Assembly (NCBI GenBank): GCA_033026295.1
Contig: CM065183.1
Coordinates: 4,087,157-4,151,156, forward strand
DNA from: Channa striata
Taxonomy: Eukaryota; Chordata; Actinopteri; Anabantiformes; Channidae
Direction: 5' to 3'
DNA: 64,000 nt
Within the stretch, counting starts at the first letter, position 1, and every line of letters begins with the position of its first letter. Positions 13,022 to 26,160 of the stretch are shown here, piece after piece. Below the pieces are notes generated by a model. It did not search any database. It was not told the DNA's origin and saw only the letters and a program-made list of their open reading frames with translations. A program made the translations under genes and the position numbers.

Positions 13022-13033
13022 TGACAGCTGTCA
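13022..13033. promoter_or_regulatory. Perfect TGACAGCTGTCA palindrome (MEIS/TGIF dimer-type site)
   Basis: TGACAG followed directly by its reverse complement CTGTCA. MEIS and TGIF TALE homeodomain proteins recognise TGACAG, and the abutted palindrome is a known preferred dimer arrangement for this class. A specific 12-mer is expected about 0.004 times in 64 kb of random sequence. Confidence 0.55.
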
Positions 13034-14264
13034 TCACTCCTCAGCAGACCTCAGATCTGCATTTCAACATCTGTGGGTTCACAGGTTCACCAGGTTCTGC
13101 TTGGGCAGACAACACAGGCAGCTCTCCTGAAACTCACCTTCGGATCAGTCCCCCTAATCAACAAAAGGTCACACAAACGCACCAAAACATCTAAAACGCT
13201 GAGCTACGGTCGGTATTAACATAATATACATAAAGCTCTTAAGGCATTAGAGCACAAAACACAATCAATTGATAACTGTTGAGACAACAGTCAATAGTCT
13301 TGATTGAAATCCAAGCCTCTATTTATCTCAGACTTATTTTGAAAGAAACATACAATAATGTGTGGCAAAATGTTCAACCCACTGTCCCTAAAAGACTTTG
13401 ATTCACAAAGGAGGACAGGAAGAGTCAAACCACGGGGGGAGGGCCAAGTGTCTTAATGGACAGCAGGAGCATCCACTGACAGCACAGGGACTGATGCAAA
13501 TGTATTGGTAGATGGAGTTGCAACTGACATATTTTATCGTCGTCTGTCTGACTATCCCTGTAATTAATGAACTGTTACGTGTTTTCTTTAAATTATTGCT
13601 CACCTTCCTGCCGTTGTTAGATGAGTGGATCAATAGCACTGTTGCATTTGTGTCTTGAATATGTATCCGAAGCCAGGAGACTGTTTGTTTAACTTTGCAC
13701 AAAGGCTGGAAACAGAAGAAACGTGAGACGTGAATTCATATATTGTGTCATTACGTTAAGCTCAGTCCATATTCACTTAGTTTTCTTTATGTCAGAGGTA
13801 ACAAATGTTGGCTGGCAGTTTTCTAAAGGCTCCAGTATTATTAGGGTAGATCTAGCGTCATTTCTTGGTAAAACGATCAGTCCGAAGATTCGTTTTTAGA
13901 GTGACATGGAGCTTTCTGTAAGAAACTAAAGAAGAATAAATACCAATCTATTCTGTAATGATGGACATTGGTCCACAGTTTGTTTTGCATTTTAGGCCTG
14001 AGATTCCTCTAATCCCAGTTCACTCACCATGATTATATTCAGACTTTTGGTGCTCACCGCTGACATTTCAATACTATTGGACTCAATCATTTTCACAGAA
14101 AATGTAAAAATATTGTATGTATTTTTTCAGAGATAAAAGTGTGAGTTGTTGAGGGAGCAATCAGAGGCCGACACGATTCCACACCCACAAGTCTTGACAG
14201 ACAGACTTGTTTGTTTCTTACCCAGACTGGTCTTCTCCAACGCTGTCACTGTCAGAATTGAAAT

Positions 14265-14455
14265 GCCCTTTAAGATAGATGTTTGACTGGTCAGCTGGTG
14301 ACCTGCCTCGCAGCTCCCAGCTCCTGAATAGATGGACAACATGCTAAGACCAACCCTGCAATTTGGCAGCTCTGTCTCTGACAGCACATTGAAAAGGATC
14401 AATAATAATGTGTCAGGAGGAGGCAGCTATTCCCTCTTATTTAGTTATAAAGGTG
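14265..14455. promoter_or_regulatory. Candidate conserved non-coding element
   Basis: A plain block with TTTGACTGGTCAGC, CTCTGACAGCACATTG, GGATCAATAATAATGTG and TTATTTAGTTATAAAGG. Motif-based only; no coding frame stands out. Confidence 0.3.
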
Positions 14456-17400
14456 AGGCCGGGTCTGACGAGCTGCAGGCAGATAGATGGAAAAGGAAAA
14501 GAACAAAAACCTGGGCATAGATGATGTTGGAGAATTTCAGCGACATTGTTATAAAATGCGTATACATTAAAAATACACACAAAAGTAACACGTCCTCTTT
14601 GGTTATTTTGTGTTGTTTTTTTTTTCAGTTGTCCGAGCACAAGCGCAGAACGTCTGAGTGACGACACCATTGTCTTTAAGTTGGCGCGTGACCTCTGGGC
14701 ATGAGGTGGCCTGTGCATATGTAACCAGGCTAATTTACACAACACTCTGTGCCAGCTTTACTCCATAATTCACAGGCTCGGGTTGTTTGAACCCTCTTTC
14801 CCTCCATCAGACAACACTAGATCTGTGGCTGCACACAACCTCAACTCCCCAGCTCATCTGGATAGCTGGAGGCCTTGTCGGAGAGAGATAATAGAGCAAA
14901 GGTACAAAGGCACACATATCTCAGTGCATGCATGAGAGGAAAAGTGCGGGGTCATTATGGCAGTCTGGGAAGGCCCCACTCCCATCACTTTCTCTGATGT
15001 GTGTGTACAAGGGTGACATGTCATTGTCCTCGCGCTCGGCCTAAAGGGAAGCTCCTTTGTTATCGTCTCTGAATGCATAAACCCTTCTTGTGTGGACCTC
15101 AAAACAGAGGACAGGGCAATTACAGAAAAAACAGCAGGGTGTGCTGAAGTCATTTAAAAAGAAATTTCTGTTCCTTTTTTTCGAGGCCTTTAAAAAAATG
15201 CTAACTCGTTTTGATCTTTTTGTTGTTTTTATATATGAAATTGTACAGAAAAAAACACAAAAGTTGCTCAAATTAAAACAAAAAGTACAATTTTAAGTTA
15301 TTGGTAAACGTAATCTTGGTATAAAACAGCCACATGCCTAAAAAAGTGTTTATTTGCTCCCTCAGCTACAAATGGGAGAATAATATTGAGGAGCTCTTGA
15401 CACAATTCTCAAGACTAAAAGCAAAACTCAAATTTCAGATCATATGTTTCACTTTGGTGAGCCTTCAAAACAAACGTCACTGCCGCCAAATCTCAGAAAC
15501 GTTACCACGGTTGCTCTGTTCCTCTGTGAGAGCGCGATGACGAGCCGTTCTCCCAGTTCAGAGCGCTAATGGTGTCTGTGGAAGGCATGCAGCACCGAGT
15601 TCCAGGCTGGCAGGGACGTGCTCAGAGCGGTACACTTGTCACAGCCCATCATGTGAGTGCTCCTCAGAACTACAGCCGTGAATAATTTCTTCAAGATCCA
15701 GAAGTCTTTCTTTCTCTTTTTTTTTTTTCCTCCCCACTATCTTTACAGAACCAACCACCAAGTCCTTGTAACTATTTCAACACTTGCAGTGTAGAAAGCA
15801 AAGACGTGGAATAAAGTAGTAGTCTCTCTTTGTTTAACTGAAGAAAGTTTGCAAAACTGGGCTCACAACTTGACATTAAAAGAAGAGCTTATGCGAGCAG
15901 TCGCGCAGAACGAGAGTCGGGGTGGCACGCTCTGAAAGGGATTGTGGGTAGGAGTCAGCTTATCTAATTGTAAACGAGCGCACAAGTGTGTGGACACTCA
16001 TCATGCACTTGTCAAAACATGGCCGCCTGTGATTGTGCTCTGCTGTGGTTCTGCTGTTTGCTAAAAATTCTGTTTACATTCAGACGGGCTGTTTGTAATT
16101 CCAGTTTGAGAGCACAATTGCAGCAATTACTCCGAGATAGGTGCCGTACAGCTGAGAAACAACAGAAAGAAGAGATTTATAACAAGGATCCCTTACAATT
16201 ATTGCCTCATTCTTGGGCTTTATTTTCAGTGTTTGTGCAGATATGCAGTTATGTACCGTTGTGGTTTTGGATGTAAGCTGGAAAAGTTGCACAGTTTTCA
16301 TCTATACGCTTTGCCACATTTGTTACTTTGGGACCTGTGGTGAAGATGAAGCAGGTTGTTAAGTATCATAGATGCAGTATGATGAAAGAAAAGGAAAAGT
16401 TTTGATTTCACTCCTTTTTTAAAAAAGGTCACTTTGTTATGTTTTTATCCAGCAGCGTTGTATCATGTACATGCTGACTGCACTGACTCAGATTCTACTT
16501 GTATGTAGGATTTTTGGCAGGTGACAATTTTAAAGTCTACCCCAAATCCTTGAGATATTAAAGCTCAAATATTTTTTACTACGGATATGCCCATAACTTG
16601 TCTGATTGTGGAGAGATGCTGTCGAAGCCTCCCGTGACACAGGCTCGCTGAACAGCACTGGCAGGGGCGCAGACACATCCTTTTCTCTTTTCTAAAGGTT
16701 TTTGAGGAGACGTGCACGTCTAACCGATCTGAGAAGACAAAACCCTTCGCGTCGCTTGCTGAGGCGAAAGGGCACAAATCTGAGGGACCCAAGGTTTCGA
16801 TCATCCTGCAAGAAGCTCTTTATTAACAGACTAAGAATTGCGGGCAGTCAGCAGTGGTGTCCTGACGCACTCTGTGCCCAACAGTGCATAGAGCCATTTT
16901 AATAAATGCTGATTGTGATCTCAAAAAAGGAGACTTTTAAAGTGTCTTGGTACAGCATAATTCACAAAAGATTCACAGTGGAACAGTAAATTGTACCAAG
17001 TTTCACACCAAATTGAATATTATGAAGAGTCAGCAGCACACTTAATTAAGATAAGTCTTTAGCCTCGCTTGTTGCTGCGAGGCTGTAATAAAATGTTAGG
17101 ATCCTAAGCCTTTAACAATGACTGTGCTTTCATGCCGGTGTCACAGTAGTTGGTTTGACAATGTTGGACTGACGAACCTGCACATATTTATACGCGTATA
17201 ACAGTGTCCATGAATATGCTTGGCTAAAGTTTGGGCACACAAGTTTTTTTTTACTTACAAATTGTATTTATGCTGCGACGTGACAGAGCAGACACCAGTG
17301 GCGCACAAAATGTGGAAAGTGAGATTAAGCTCCACGTGCAGATATTCACAAGCTGTTATCAGAAGAACATCAACATCTCCTCTTAACAAAGACACTGTCC

Positions 17401-17730
17401 AGGCCTGAGAAGTGCACTGCGTTTAAAGGAGCCGCATGCCTCTGCGTTCACTGCAGCGTCCTTGCTTACCAGGTGTCACTAGCTGCACAAAGGTCAAAGT
17501 TGAAGGAAGGAAGAGGCAATTTTGTTTTTCAGTGCAAGCCTGAAACTGCTGATGGATGCACTTCCTAAGTGTCTGCATCCACACATGCTGGAACAAATGG
17601 TGTGATTGTATGCTAATGTTCTTGCTTGTGGCCATGCATTATCTGCTCAACAGAGCAAAAGATTAAAAACAACCTCTGATCACTTGTGTTTTTAAGAAAA
17701 AAATATTTGTTCTACAGTCATTTTGCACTT
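14456..17730. other. Intergenic, no gene seen
   Basis: Mixed-composition DNA with T-runs (for example near 15,718) and a perfect 16-bp A/T-rich palindrome at 16,413-16,428. No exon, RNA gene or recognisable mobile element. Confidence 0.5.
16413..16428. repeat. 16-bp perfect palindrome
   Basis: CC, six T, six A, GG: a perfect self-complementary sequence. It could be a coincidence in AT-rich DNA. Confidence 0.7.
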
Positions 17731-18090
17731 CTTTCTTAATGCCACAAGGCATTAATGTCAAGTAATGAGTCAGACTAATCCCTCATTGGTTTCTGCGGCT
17801 TTGAACATTAAAACTTGATGCGTCTCCTCACTTCGCTGTAAATGCCTGTGGACCTCTTAATGTGCAAGCCAAATGCCCTGCTGGGTTGGATTGATCGTAA
17901 TGGATTTGGTCCAACGACAGATATCCAGCTCTCATAAATTGATTTGATCTCAGAGGACACAGAATGAAAGATGATTTTTACAATTGAGACATCAATGGAA
18001 CATAGACCACAACAGAGGAGATGGAGAAAGTCAATCCCCTTTAAACTGGCACTGGAAAAATCAAACATGTTACTCAAATGACTCATTATC
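17731..18090. promoter_or_regulatory. Candidate conserved non-coding element with inverted homeodomain cores
   Basis: It begins with an 8+4+8 perfect inverted repeat, TTAATGCC-acaa-GGCATTAA (17,736-17,755), placing two ATTAA cores head to head. GTCAAGTAATGAG, GATTGATCGTAATGG and ATAAATTGATTTGATC follow. The rest is repeat-poor and without a recognisable coding frame. Confidence 0.45.
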
Positions 18091-18237
18091 TGCATGTCTT
18101 TCTTGTGGAGCTGCTGACTTGCTTAGTAAATAAATACTGAACTAGCTTAAAGCTCAAAGCATTTAATTAAAATTGTCGTTGCCACAAAACTTTACCTATT
18201 GCCTAAAAAGTGTATGCTTATCTTTATTAATGCTGCT

Positions 18238-18500
18238 ATCCCAAGGTTTTAGGATTAATGATATTTATTCTATCACAGGCTCTATTTTTAAAATCAACCC
18301 GATTGCTCATAAATTCGGGATCAAATAAAATGATCGGATTACATTTAATGCATTTTTTTGTTTGTTTCCGCAGGCCACTGCCATAAATTAAAACCATGTG
18401 AAAGCGTCTGGAGTACATTTCATTTTGCCTTGATTCGTGTGCTGTAATATAAGCCCTCTCAGATTCCCAGTGTGGCACAGGACAGTGAGGCGGGTGAGCC
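18238..18500. promoter_or_regulatory. Candidate conserved non-coding element
   Basis: An AT-rich but complex block with GGATTAATGATATTTATT, AAAATCAACCCGATTGC, GATCGGATTACATTTAATGC and a GTTTGTTTCC forkhead-like word. A minus-strand open frame covers it, but its product is not recognised. Confidence 0.4.
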
Positions 18501-21500
18501 GAGTGCGTCAGGAGATTAAAACCTAACCGCGGGATTGGAGTCAGGATGTAGGCATCAGATAATATAGTAGAGATATAATGAAAGTGTAAACAAAAACCTG
18601 GCACAAGAGAGAAACGCCTGCTCATAACATCTCCTCTCTCACCATTGTCTTCCCAACAAAAGAGATTCCTCACTCCTGGCGCCCAGTGAGTTATTAACAG
18701 TCGACTGAGTTGCATACTTCAAAACTTGAGGTGAATCGAGTTTTATCCTCGTTTTTTCCATTGTTGAAGGACGTGTTGCACGTGCAGACATCCGTACAAA
18801 GGCTGAGTAAACAAGCAGCACTTTGTATGGAAGCGATACAAGGTATGCGCCGCTGGGAATCCTTCCAAAGCCCACAGTTTAATTAGAAAACTGACCCACG
18901 AATGTAATGAAGACGTCAAAATATTCTGTCAGTTTCCTACCTAGACAAGCCAATTAAAGCGCTTTAGCACATGCGAGTCTACGAGGACAGATTACGACGT
19001 GTAAAGCTCTTGCACTCTGTCAGCACACTGCTGAGCCTTTCTCCTGAGCGAGCCGGGTTTACACCTTTGTGTCCTTGTGTGCCCGGCTGCTGTAGTGATA
19101 GATTGGTCGTCACTTTCATGTTGGGAGCGGAGCTGAACGAGACGCCTGCCGGACAGCTGTGCTGGCACAGACCGCAGTCCTGGCTGCCAAGTCGCAGAGC
19201 CTTTTTACCCCCGCTGCTCCCTGAGCCCTGCTCAGTGCTTACCGTCAGCCTCTTCCCTGTCGTGCTTCAATGACAAAACACACGTCAGCCTTTAACAGCT
19301 CACTTCGCACTTTGGTTTGGTGGGCGCTGTCCAGGTTTCTGTGTTGTTGGCTGCATCACCGTCTGAGGTGTATAAGGTCATATTCAGTCTCTATTGTTCA
19401 TCTTCATGTAATAAATAAATCCTGATCACGGGTGAAACACTTTGACTCCAATTTCACTGACTGGTGGGAGCTGTTTCCATTTACAGTCTAGAAGAACTCA
19501 CATTAAACATCCAGCTGGGAGAGGCGTTGGACTTCTGAAAGACGGATCAAAGACCTTGAATTGAGACGTACTTTTAGTTACAGTAATTGAAGAAGTTAAC
19601 ATGAAAACTGTAGCGAGGCATTATATATGATTAGCATTTTGCTGTGGCACCAGACTACATTAATAAGAGATGATGAAAAATCAATAGCAGTCGTTACACC
19701 ACCATGCAGGATAAAATATTAACTAGACTGGAAACTGACCTGGGGAGATTTCTTTTCCTCCAGCAGTGAAGGCTTGATATGGTTATTGGTAATAAACACC
19801 TACAGTGGTGCAACTACCAGCTGGGGAAATATCATATTTACCAAAGAGATGGAAGATGAGCAGTTAACCTTCCATATCATTAGACCAACCTGTTTTCTAG
19901 TATCCACCAGTAGACAGACAGATAAAGGTGCTGTGAGCGTGTTTGGAAATCAGAACTCAGGGAAATTCGGTTGCCTGCATGTGTAAGTTTGTGTTGACCC
20001 TGTGCTCCAAACCTCAAAACACATATCAAGCTTATTGGAGCTTTGTGCAAACAGCTGTCTGTGTCATAGCAAACAGCATCACATAAAAAGTTACTTTGAT
20101 CACTCCGAGCTACTCCGAGTGCGAACGCAATCTCTGTTTCTGCAGCGTGTTATGACTGTAAATATGAAAAGCATAAGTCTGAAACGAGGACACAGATGAT
20201 GTCATTAACCAGATTCTCCATACATTGTTCCCTCTTCACTGCAGTTGTCCTCCAGCCAAGTGCTCCTTTCTCTATCTTTTGTGAATAGATTCCCAGTGGA
20301 AGGATCGACATGGATTTCACAAACAATTTATCCTAAATTGCAGGAAAATTGGCTGCAGATCTTAGCGAGAGGACAGGGAAAAAAAGGAGAATGAGCGAGG
20401 TTAAGATGATCCACAGGGTACTTATTCACTAAGGCTCTCATGGTCGGTCCACAGGGTTCTCCCCTTTCAAAATAACCCGCAGCCCCCCGTTCAACCCCCC
20501 CCCCCTTCGTTCGCCATTTCAAATGTATTAATGGGCCGGAACCTTCCTGGATGATCTTGGCCCTCTCCCTAATGAAAACGCTCTGCGGCTGGATCCCAGT
20601 GCAGTAATCAGGCTCTGGCCTCCAGAGCACTGGGGCATGCAACATGCAGAGCAGGAAGAGCCCCGGCGTGACCCCACACTGTGTCCTTCACTCACCCCAT
20701 GTTGCCCTGAGCCCTCTCTGGCCTGGGCCTCTTCTCCTCTAAAGCCCAGAGCGCCAGAGGCCACAGGCCTGGACCTCTATAGAGTGAGGAGGAAAATGAG
20801 GTTCAAGTTCAGGTTCAGGTTTATTATTATTGTCAGTATAACAGTTATGCTTTTGCAGAGAGCTTCAGATAGCCCTTTGAGGTGTGCTGTCCACATTTGC
20901 GGGCAGTTAATTAAAGTTAATTTTGGGTTCAGTAAATATCAATTACGGGTAGCTTCAGTCAATCTTCAGCGTAACGATATTGCAACAGTAATCACTAGGT
21001 TGTATTCCAAAACCTTTTTGATTGCTGACACGCTTTGGTTGATGGATGAAAGTTGTAGCCATGCATAAAATGTTTCAGGCCTAGAGTATGTGTCCAAAAA
21101 GTCGCTTCAGGTTAAAACAATGTTGTGTGTAACAGTGTTGTGTTTTGGAAAACTTAACTGAGACATTAACATTTTTATTTTTTCTCATAAAACAACTGTC
21201 ATGTCAACTCGCATGTGTTAAGTCTTGTTTACCACTAGTGCTTAATACCAGAATTACACATGCATGTTGAAACCAACGTATTCCGCCTCCCAACCAGCAA
21301 CAGTGTAGGTCACTGACACATTTCCGAGGGGTTACGAATACATCAGAGATGACAGCAGTGACAGCTGAGTCAGATGCAGATTTATTTGATAATTTGTTGT
21401 GTTGTCAGCTCTAGATTTTCTAGATTTTCATATTTGCTCCTTAGTTGCTTGGCATTCAGTTTTATATAATTTTTAACTTTTTAAAAGTCACTGTTTGAAA

Positions 21501-23379
21501 ATAAAAAAAACATTTTATCACAGTTACTGCATGTTCTGGATAATATTAACGCTCTTTTGACATGTGTACAATGCTTGTCGTATTTCATGCATTTAAGGGC
21601 TAGATTCATTAGAAAAAGATCTTATGAGTATGTTTTAATGTTACTTTGTTTCAGGTGTTCCTAATGGCAATATGTTAGACAAAGTTTCTATTGATGTATA
21701 ATAAAATAATCCTAATCAAGCGAGGTCACTGTTGCATATTCCCAGTGATTATATCCTCCGTAACGCTGAAAGCTGTGCACTTTGTGCTCATCTTTGGGTC
21801 TCATCAGCTCCCTCAGCTACCGTGAACTGAGGCCAGCTGCATATTGTAAACACTGAAATGAAAACCATCCACATGCCCATGAGGTGTCATTTTGAAGGGC
21901 TGGTGGGGACCAAACAGAAGTAGAAACCCTGTGCTGGGTCCTCTTCGTGTTTAGGCTGTCAGTAGCCAGAAAGTCTTTGTTTTGCCTGTTCTGACAGGTC
22001 TCCTTTAGTCTCCGCTCTCTGTCCCCCCAGGCCCGAGCTTACAGCCTGGAGGTAAGTCCAGCCAGATGTGGCGACCCGGGGTTCTTTGCAGCTGCATGTG
22101 TAGTATGGCACTAAAACGATGGGGCAGACACCAGGACGTGCATCATCTGTTTTAACTTGTCTGTCTTCCCTGACAGATCCGCTGAGTGCTGTTTTCATTC
22201 CCCTTGGATAATATCTTTTACAGTTTAACGAAACTGTCAGCGAACCTAAAATGTTGAGCCCCACCTGCCGTATTGTTGCCCATCACCCCTAATGACAACC
22301 AGACCCCCTCAAAGACAGGGCACCGAGGTGCTAACTACCCCACTGAGTTGGGTCTAACACACATTTGCTAGCTCACATTTTCCAATTGGGAGGTAATGGG
22401 CAGATTTTCTCAGATCATTTTAAGACGAGCGAAACACTTTGCATTATCTTTTCTCATTCTACAGACAAACACGTGACAACGTCTACGTTGGCTTTGAAAA
22501 AAATATCTTTCAGACCATTTTCAAGCGCTGCTCTTATCCGGGTGTGTAATAATCTAATGGAAGGTTGATGTCACTCAAACTCATCAACACGGGATAAACT
22601 CTGAGGCCCATTTTGGCAAATCATGAAAAATGCCCCTCTTACATTAGTTTATGCAGGACACATTTATGTGTGAGCACTTCTTCAGGGCAATTTTATTTGA
22701 GAATAAAAGAGGAGCCAGACTTCGCATGTGTTAGTGGAGCATGTGACAACTACATTATGGTCTGCATTTGTTTTTCTTAGGCTCTTCTATTCTCTCTCTC
22801 TGACCTTGGGGGAACAAGGACTAGCGGGCAATTGTCTGGTGTCTCAAATAGTTAAGTCAGACATTTCACTGCTCTACAAAGAACTGCAGCCCCTCTAACT
22901 ACTCAAGAAATTATAGAGAAAAGATAATGAAAGAAAATCTGTCAGATATGAAAAAGTCTCAGCTTTTTAGTGTCAGTGCTCAGCCAGGCATAAAATGCTC
23001 CATTTAGACCTCTTTCTAGAAACAAAGCTCGACTGGCACAGCCTCACAGGTTGTGATTGTCTGAGAATCTAAGGAAAGATTTCCATTTCTTCCCAGCCCC
23101 CTCCTCTCCCCTACACATCCAACCTTTATTCTCTGCAGCCCTCCCTCTCTCCGCGTACGAGACTGTAGCGGCGAGCGGCTCAGCCCGGAGTTGTGAAGCA
23201 AACTTGGTGAAAAGCAGCAGGAGATGAATCTCTTTAAGTCCCCTTGAACAACATAAAACAGTCTGGGCTTCCATTATTCAGGGGTCTGTGCTGCTTGTTT
23301 ACAGTGGAGTGGGCCCGCTGCACCTGCACTCCGGATGGCCTGACAGCTTGATGGGCCCTTTAATGGTGATTCACTGGCC
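18501..23379. other. Intergenic, no gene seen
   Basis: A long stretch without a recognisable exon. GC-richer patches lie near 19,030-19,260 and 20,640-20,780. A C-run cluster (20,475-20,505) and two close TGACAG words (21,350-21,364) are the only notable motifs. The GTTCAG hexamer recurs at 20,800-20,820. Confidence 0.5.
20475..20505 (-). other. C-run cluster, potential minus-strand G-quadruplex
   Basis: Runs of 3, 6 and 11 C on the + strand give enough G-tracts on the - strand for a quadruplex. The 11-C run (20,495-20,505) is also a likely sequencing-error site. Confidence 0.5.
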
Positions 23380-23640
23380 AGATCTATGTGGATAAAAATG
23401 GAATTCTGGGAGAGCAATCTAATAAGAAAATAAAGTGCTGAATGGTTGCCATGGCTGTTGGATGGGTTTGTTGGGCCTTGTTCACCCAGCCATGCTGGCT
23501 GGAAATCAAATCCAAACTTTGATCTTGGGACTTTATTACATGCTATCACCTCAACCAATAGCAGATTCCTTCAAACAGAGCGTCACAGGGTCAAGTAGAT
23601 GGTACTTCAGTTTTATCTTTTAAAACTTGGGCCTTAACCT
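23380..23640. promoter_or_regulatory. Candidate conserved non-coding element
   Basis: Contains CTTTGATCT at 23,517-23,525, a full reverse-complement match to the TCF/LEF consensus, plus GGAAATCAAATCC and CCAAT (23,555-23,559) next to AACCAATAGCAG. Plain sequence with no tandem repeats. Open frames on both strands are short. Confidence 0.42.
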
Positions 23641-24384
23641 TGATGCTCTGTAAACAGAAATTCAATCCTAGCACTGAAGATTACTTGGATGTATCTGGCA
23701 GTGTGCCTCTACTGTGGACTGTATATTCTACAGAAACCTGGAATGGACGGGTGGTAGGGACATATACTAGCAATAATCCTAAATGACTCGTCCCATTGCA
23801 AACACATTACAACAGAAAGACAGCACCAGGCTGTACACAGCACTGAATGTAGATTAGATGTTGCAGCTCAGAGACCATATTAGTGAAAATGCATCTCCAA
23901 CTTTGCTCATTTTGAGTTTTTTTTTAGACAAAGCACGAGGACATACAGTTCAGTCTCAGAATAATTAAAACATTAAACAACAATAAAATTGTTTAGCTTG
24001 AACAGGCATGATTTGGTTTATTTCTTAGTGTATGATAAGCACCACGCTCCATTTTTTTAAAACTCTAGTTACTAAGGCAGCAAAATTGGTTGTCACCTAT
24101 ATGATAAACCTGGCACAACCAACTTGTAAAATTAGCTGCTGTGACCTCCAAAAGCATCCCAGCTTGCTATTCCCAGGATCTTTTCCATAAGGTGTAATGT
24201 ATCCAGAGGCAATCCAGTCTCTATGATGTTCAACAGCATGTACCCATTAAAGGCAGTGCACGGAGCAGTGCACACACACATACCCACAAACACACACGGA
24301 TACATACAAATGCTTACACACATGCAGGGCTCTAACTCGCAGTCTGCATTGATCTCCCCTGTCATATATCATTAATGAGGGTAT

Positions 24385-24570
24385 TAAATCCATGTTTAGG
24401 AAGCAGAAGGCTGGCTTTAAGTGGGGTTTGCTGGAGGAGCTCATAATGCAAAAGAACCTCGCTGAAATCTCACCCAAGGAAACGGCCACTTTCTGTTTGT
24501 CTTTGGCTGAGGAGCACATTAATGGAGTGATGTCATGGTGGCTCATATCACCACTACTGTCCAGGGACGA
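24385..24570. promoter_or_regulatory. Candidate conserved non-coding element
   Basis: A compact non-repetitive block: GCTCATAATGCAAAAG, CACATTAATGGAGTG, TGATGTCATGG. Overlapping open frames on both strands are a side effect of low stop density, with no recognisable product. Confidence 0.35.
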
Positions 24571-25043
24571 AGAGAAAATTCAAGTCGGTGACCCATAAAC
24601 TGACCCTAAACCAGTTAATGATGATGGACAGAAATCACGAGAGGAATATCCAAATATTGTTGTATTAAATTGCTAAAAATAACAGCCCAAGGACATAGTT
24701 GTTTATGTTATGTCAAAATTATCAGAAGTTATGGAGTTCCAGGCAGCAAAAGGATGTTGCATCCCTATAAGAACCTTGTCTTACTGTACACCTGCTGTAT
24801 TGATCAGTGTATAATTCTCCCCTGTGTGCTTCACCCCTGGGTTATCATCACATCATTACCATCCGGAGTTTGCGGAGACGCAACAGTATGATATGGCAAA
24901 TGGACTTGCTATTGATTTTGTCAGAGAGAGGGAGCGAGAGAGAATGGCAGATGGAGAGGAAATCAAAAGGGAACATCTGGAAGGGGACAGGGAGGAAGGG
25001 TAGGTGAAGGGCCTCGGGTGTTAGGTGATACAGGAGAGTAGGG

Positions 25044-25071
25044 CAAAAAAAAAAAAAACACACACACTCAA
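25044..25071 (+). repeat. Poly(A)/(CA) short low-complexity run
   Basis: A run of A followed by a short CA repeat; possibly a decayed retroposon tail or simple slippage. Confidence 0.7.
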
Positions 25072-25779
25072 TCCTGTTAGAATCTACAACTGGGCCCGAA
25101 AAAAAAGCAACGTAGTGTAGATGTCCTCAGAGCAAATATTTCAAATCTGTGCTGAAATAAAAGAGAAAATGTGTATTTTTACATTCGTTTTACATTTATT
25201 GTGTGAACCTGAATGTCTGAATGTCTGGAAAGCAAAGGCTCACTACTTTACACTGTATTAGAAAATAGCAACTTTGCTCTGACTAATCCCATTATGAGAG
25301 GGAACTGAGGTGTTAAAATGATGAGCAGCGTGAGAGTTGAAAAAAAAATGGGGCAATCCTTCCTTTCGGGAAAGGGATATCCTGAGGCACAACTATATAG
25401 ACCTTAAGTGCTGACAAAGGAGATATTGTATTTTTCCAGTAATCCTTTTAAACACTGCAGGGCAGAAGCTCACAGTTCATTTCAAAGTAACACTGTTAGA
25501 TATTTTTGAAGAAAGTCTCTCTAATGTGGTATTATCATTCATTTATTACAGGCCTGGTAAATTACGGTGAATATTAATATCTTTAAATGTCACTGTGTTC
25601 TTTGAGAAAGATCGAAAACGTGAAAAAGTAAAGTAACGGGAACAGTTTTGACAAAAATCAGGTCATCCACCAGTAGGCCAATATTTTTTTCTCCGTCTTC
25701 CCACTGGCTCAGTTTGTTTTGTTCTGCTTGATTAACCAAGAATGCTGGAAACTGTGTGTATTGTTTCCGCGCCATGAGC

Positions 25780-26160
25780 AGTGTCTAAAATATTTGCTGT
25801 GCATTAAATACTTTAGCAGACAATCAAAATCCTTTCAGCACTCCCCATTACTGTGAATAGGCTTAAGGGAAAATAATGTGCTGGGCATGCTGGTTTCAGA
25901 AAACATGTCAACAATTCATCGTCGGCGGAGTTTCTCCGTGTCAGGTGGAGCTTACTAGGGGCTATGATTAGCGGGGATTTGTGTGATGCACCATAACCTT
26001 GACACTGAACTGTGAAACAGATTCACGCAACATTCCAAAGCAGCTGTCAATCAACTCACACCTACAAGGATAAGAACCCGTGTGCTAAGACTGCGCTTTG
26101 AAAGACGTGGCCCAATGAGTTCTGGGTTAGTTGGAAATATATAATCTGCTGTACTTTCTG
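25780..26160. promoter_or_regulatory. Candidate enhancer with PBX-MEIS composite site
   Basis: CTGTCAATCA at 26,044-26,053 is an exact reverse complement of the PBX-MEIS composite TGATTGACAG. Around it lie GCAGACAATC, ATGTCAACAATTC (SOX-like), CTATGATTAGCGG and CCTTGACACTG in repeat-poor sequence. A given 10-mer on either strand is expected about 0.12 times in 64 kb. The block has the character of a developmental enhancer, but activity is inferred. Confidence 0.48.

Noticed and set aside
18236..18715. 159-codon open frame, minus strand (longest in the window)
   Set aside because: No family resemblance, no signal or repeat structure, and it overlaps motif-rich non-coding DNA; judged chance.
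18971..19273. 100-codon + strand frame in GC-richer DNA
   Set aside because: Leu/Pro/Cys-rich product without domain features; no splice sites that would link it to a gene.
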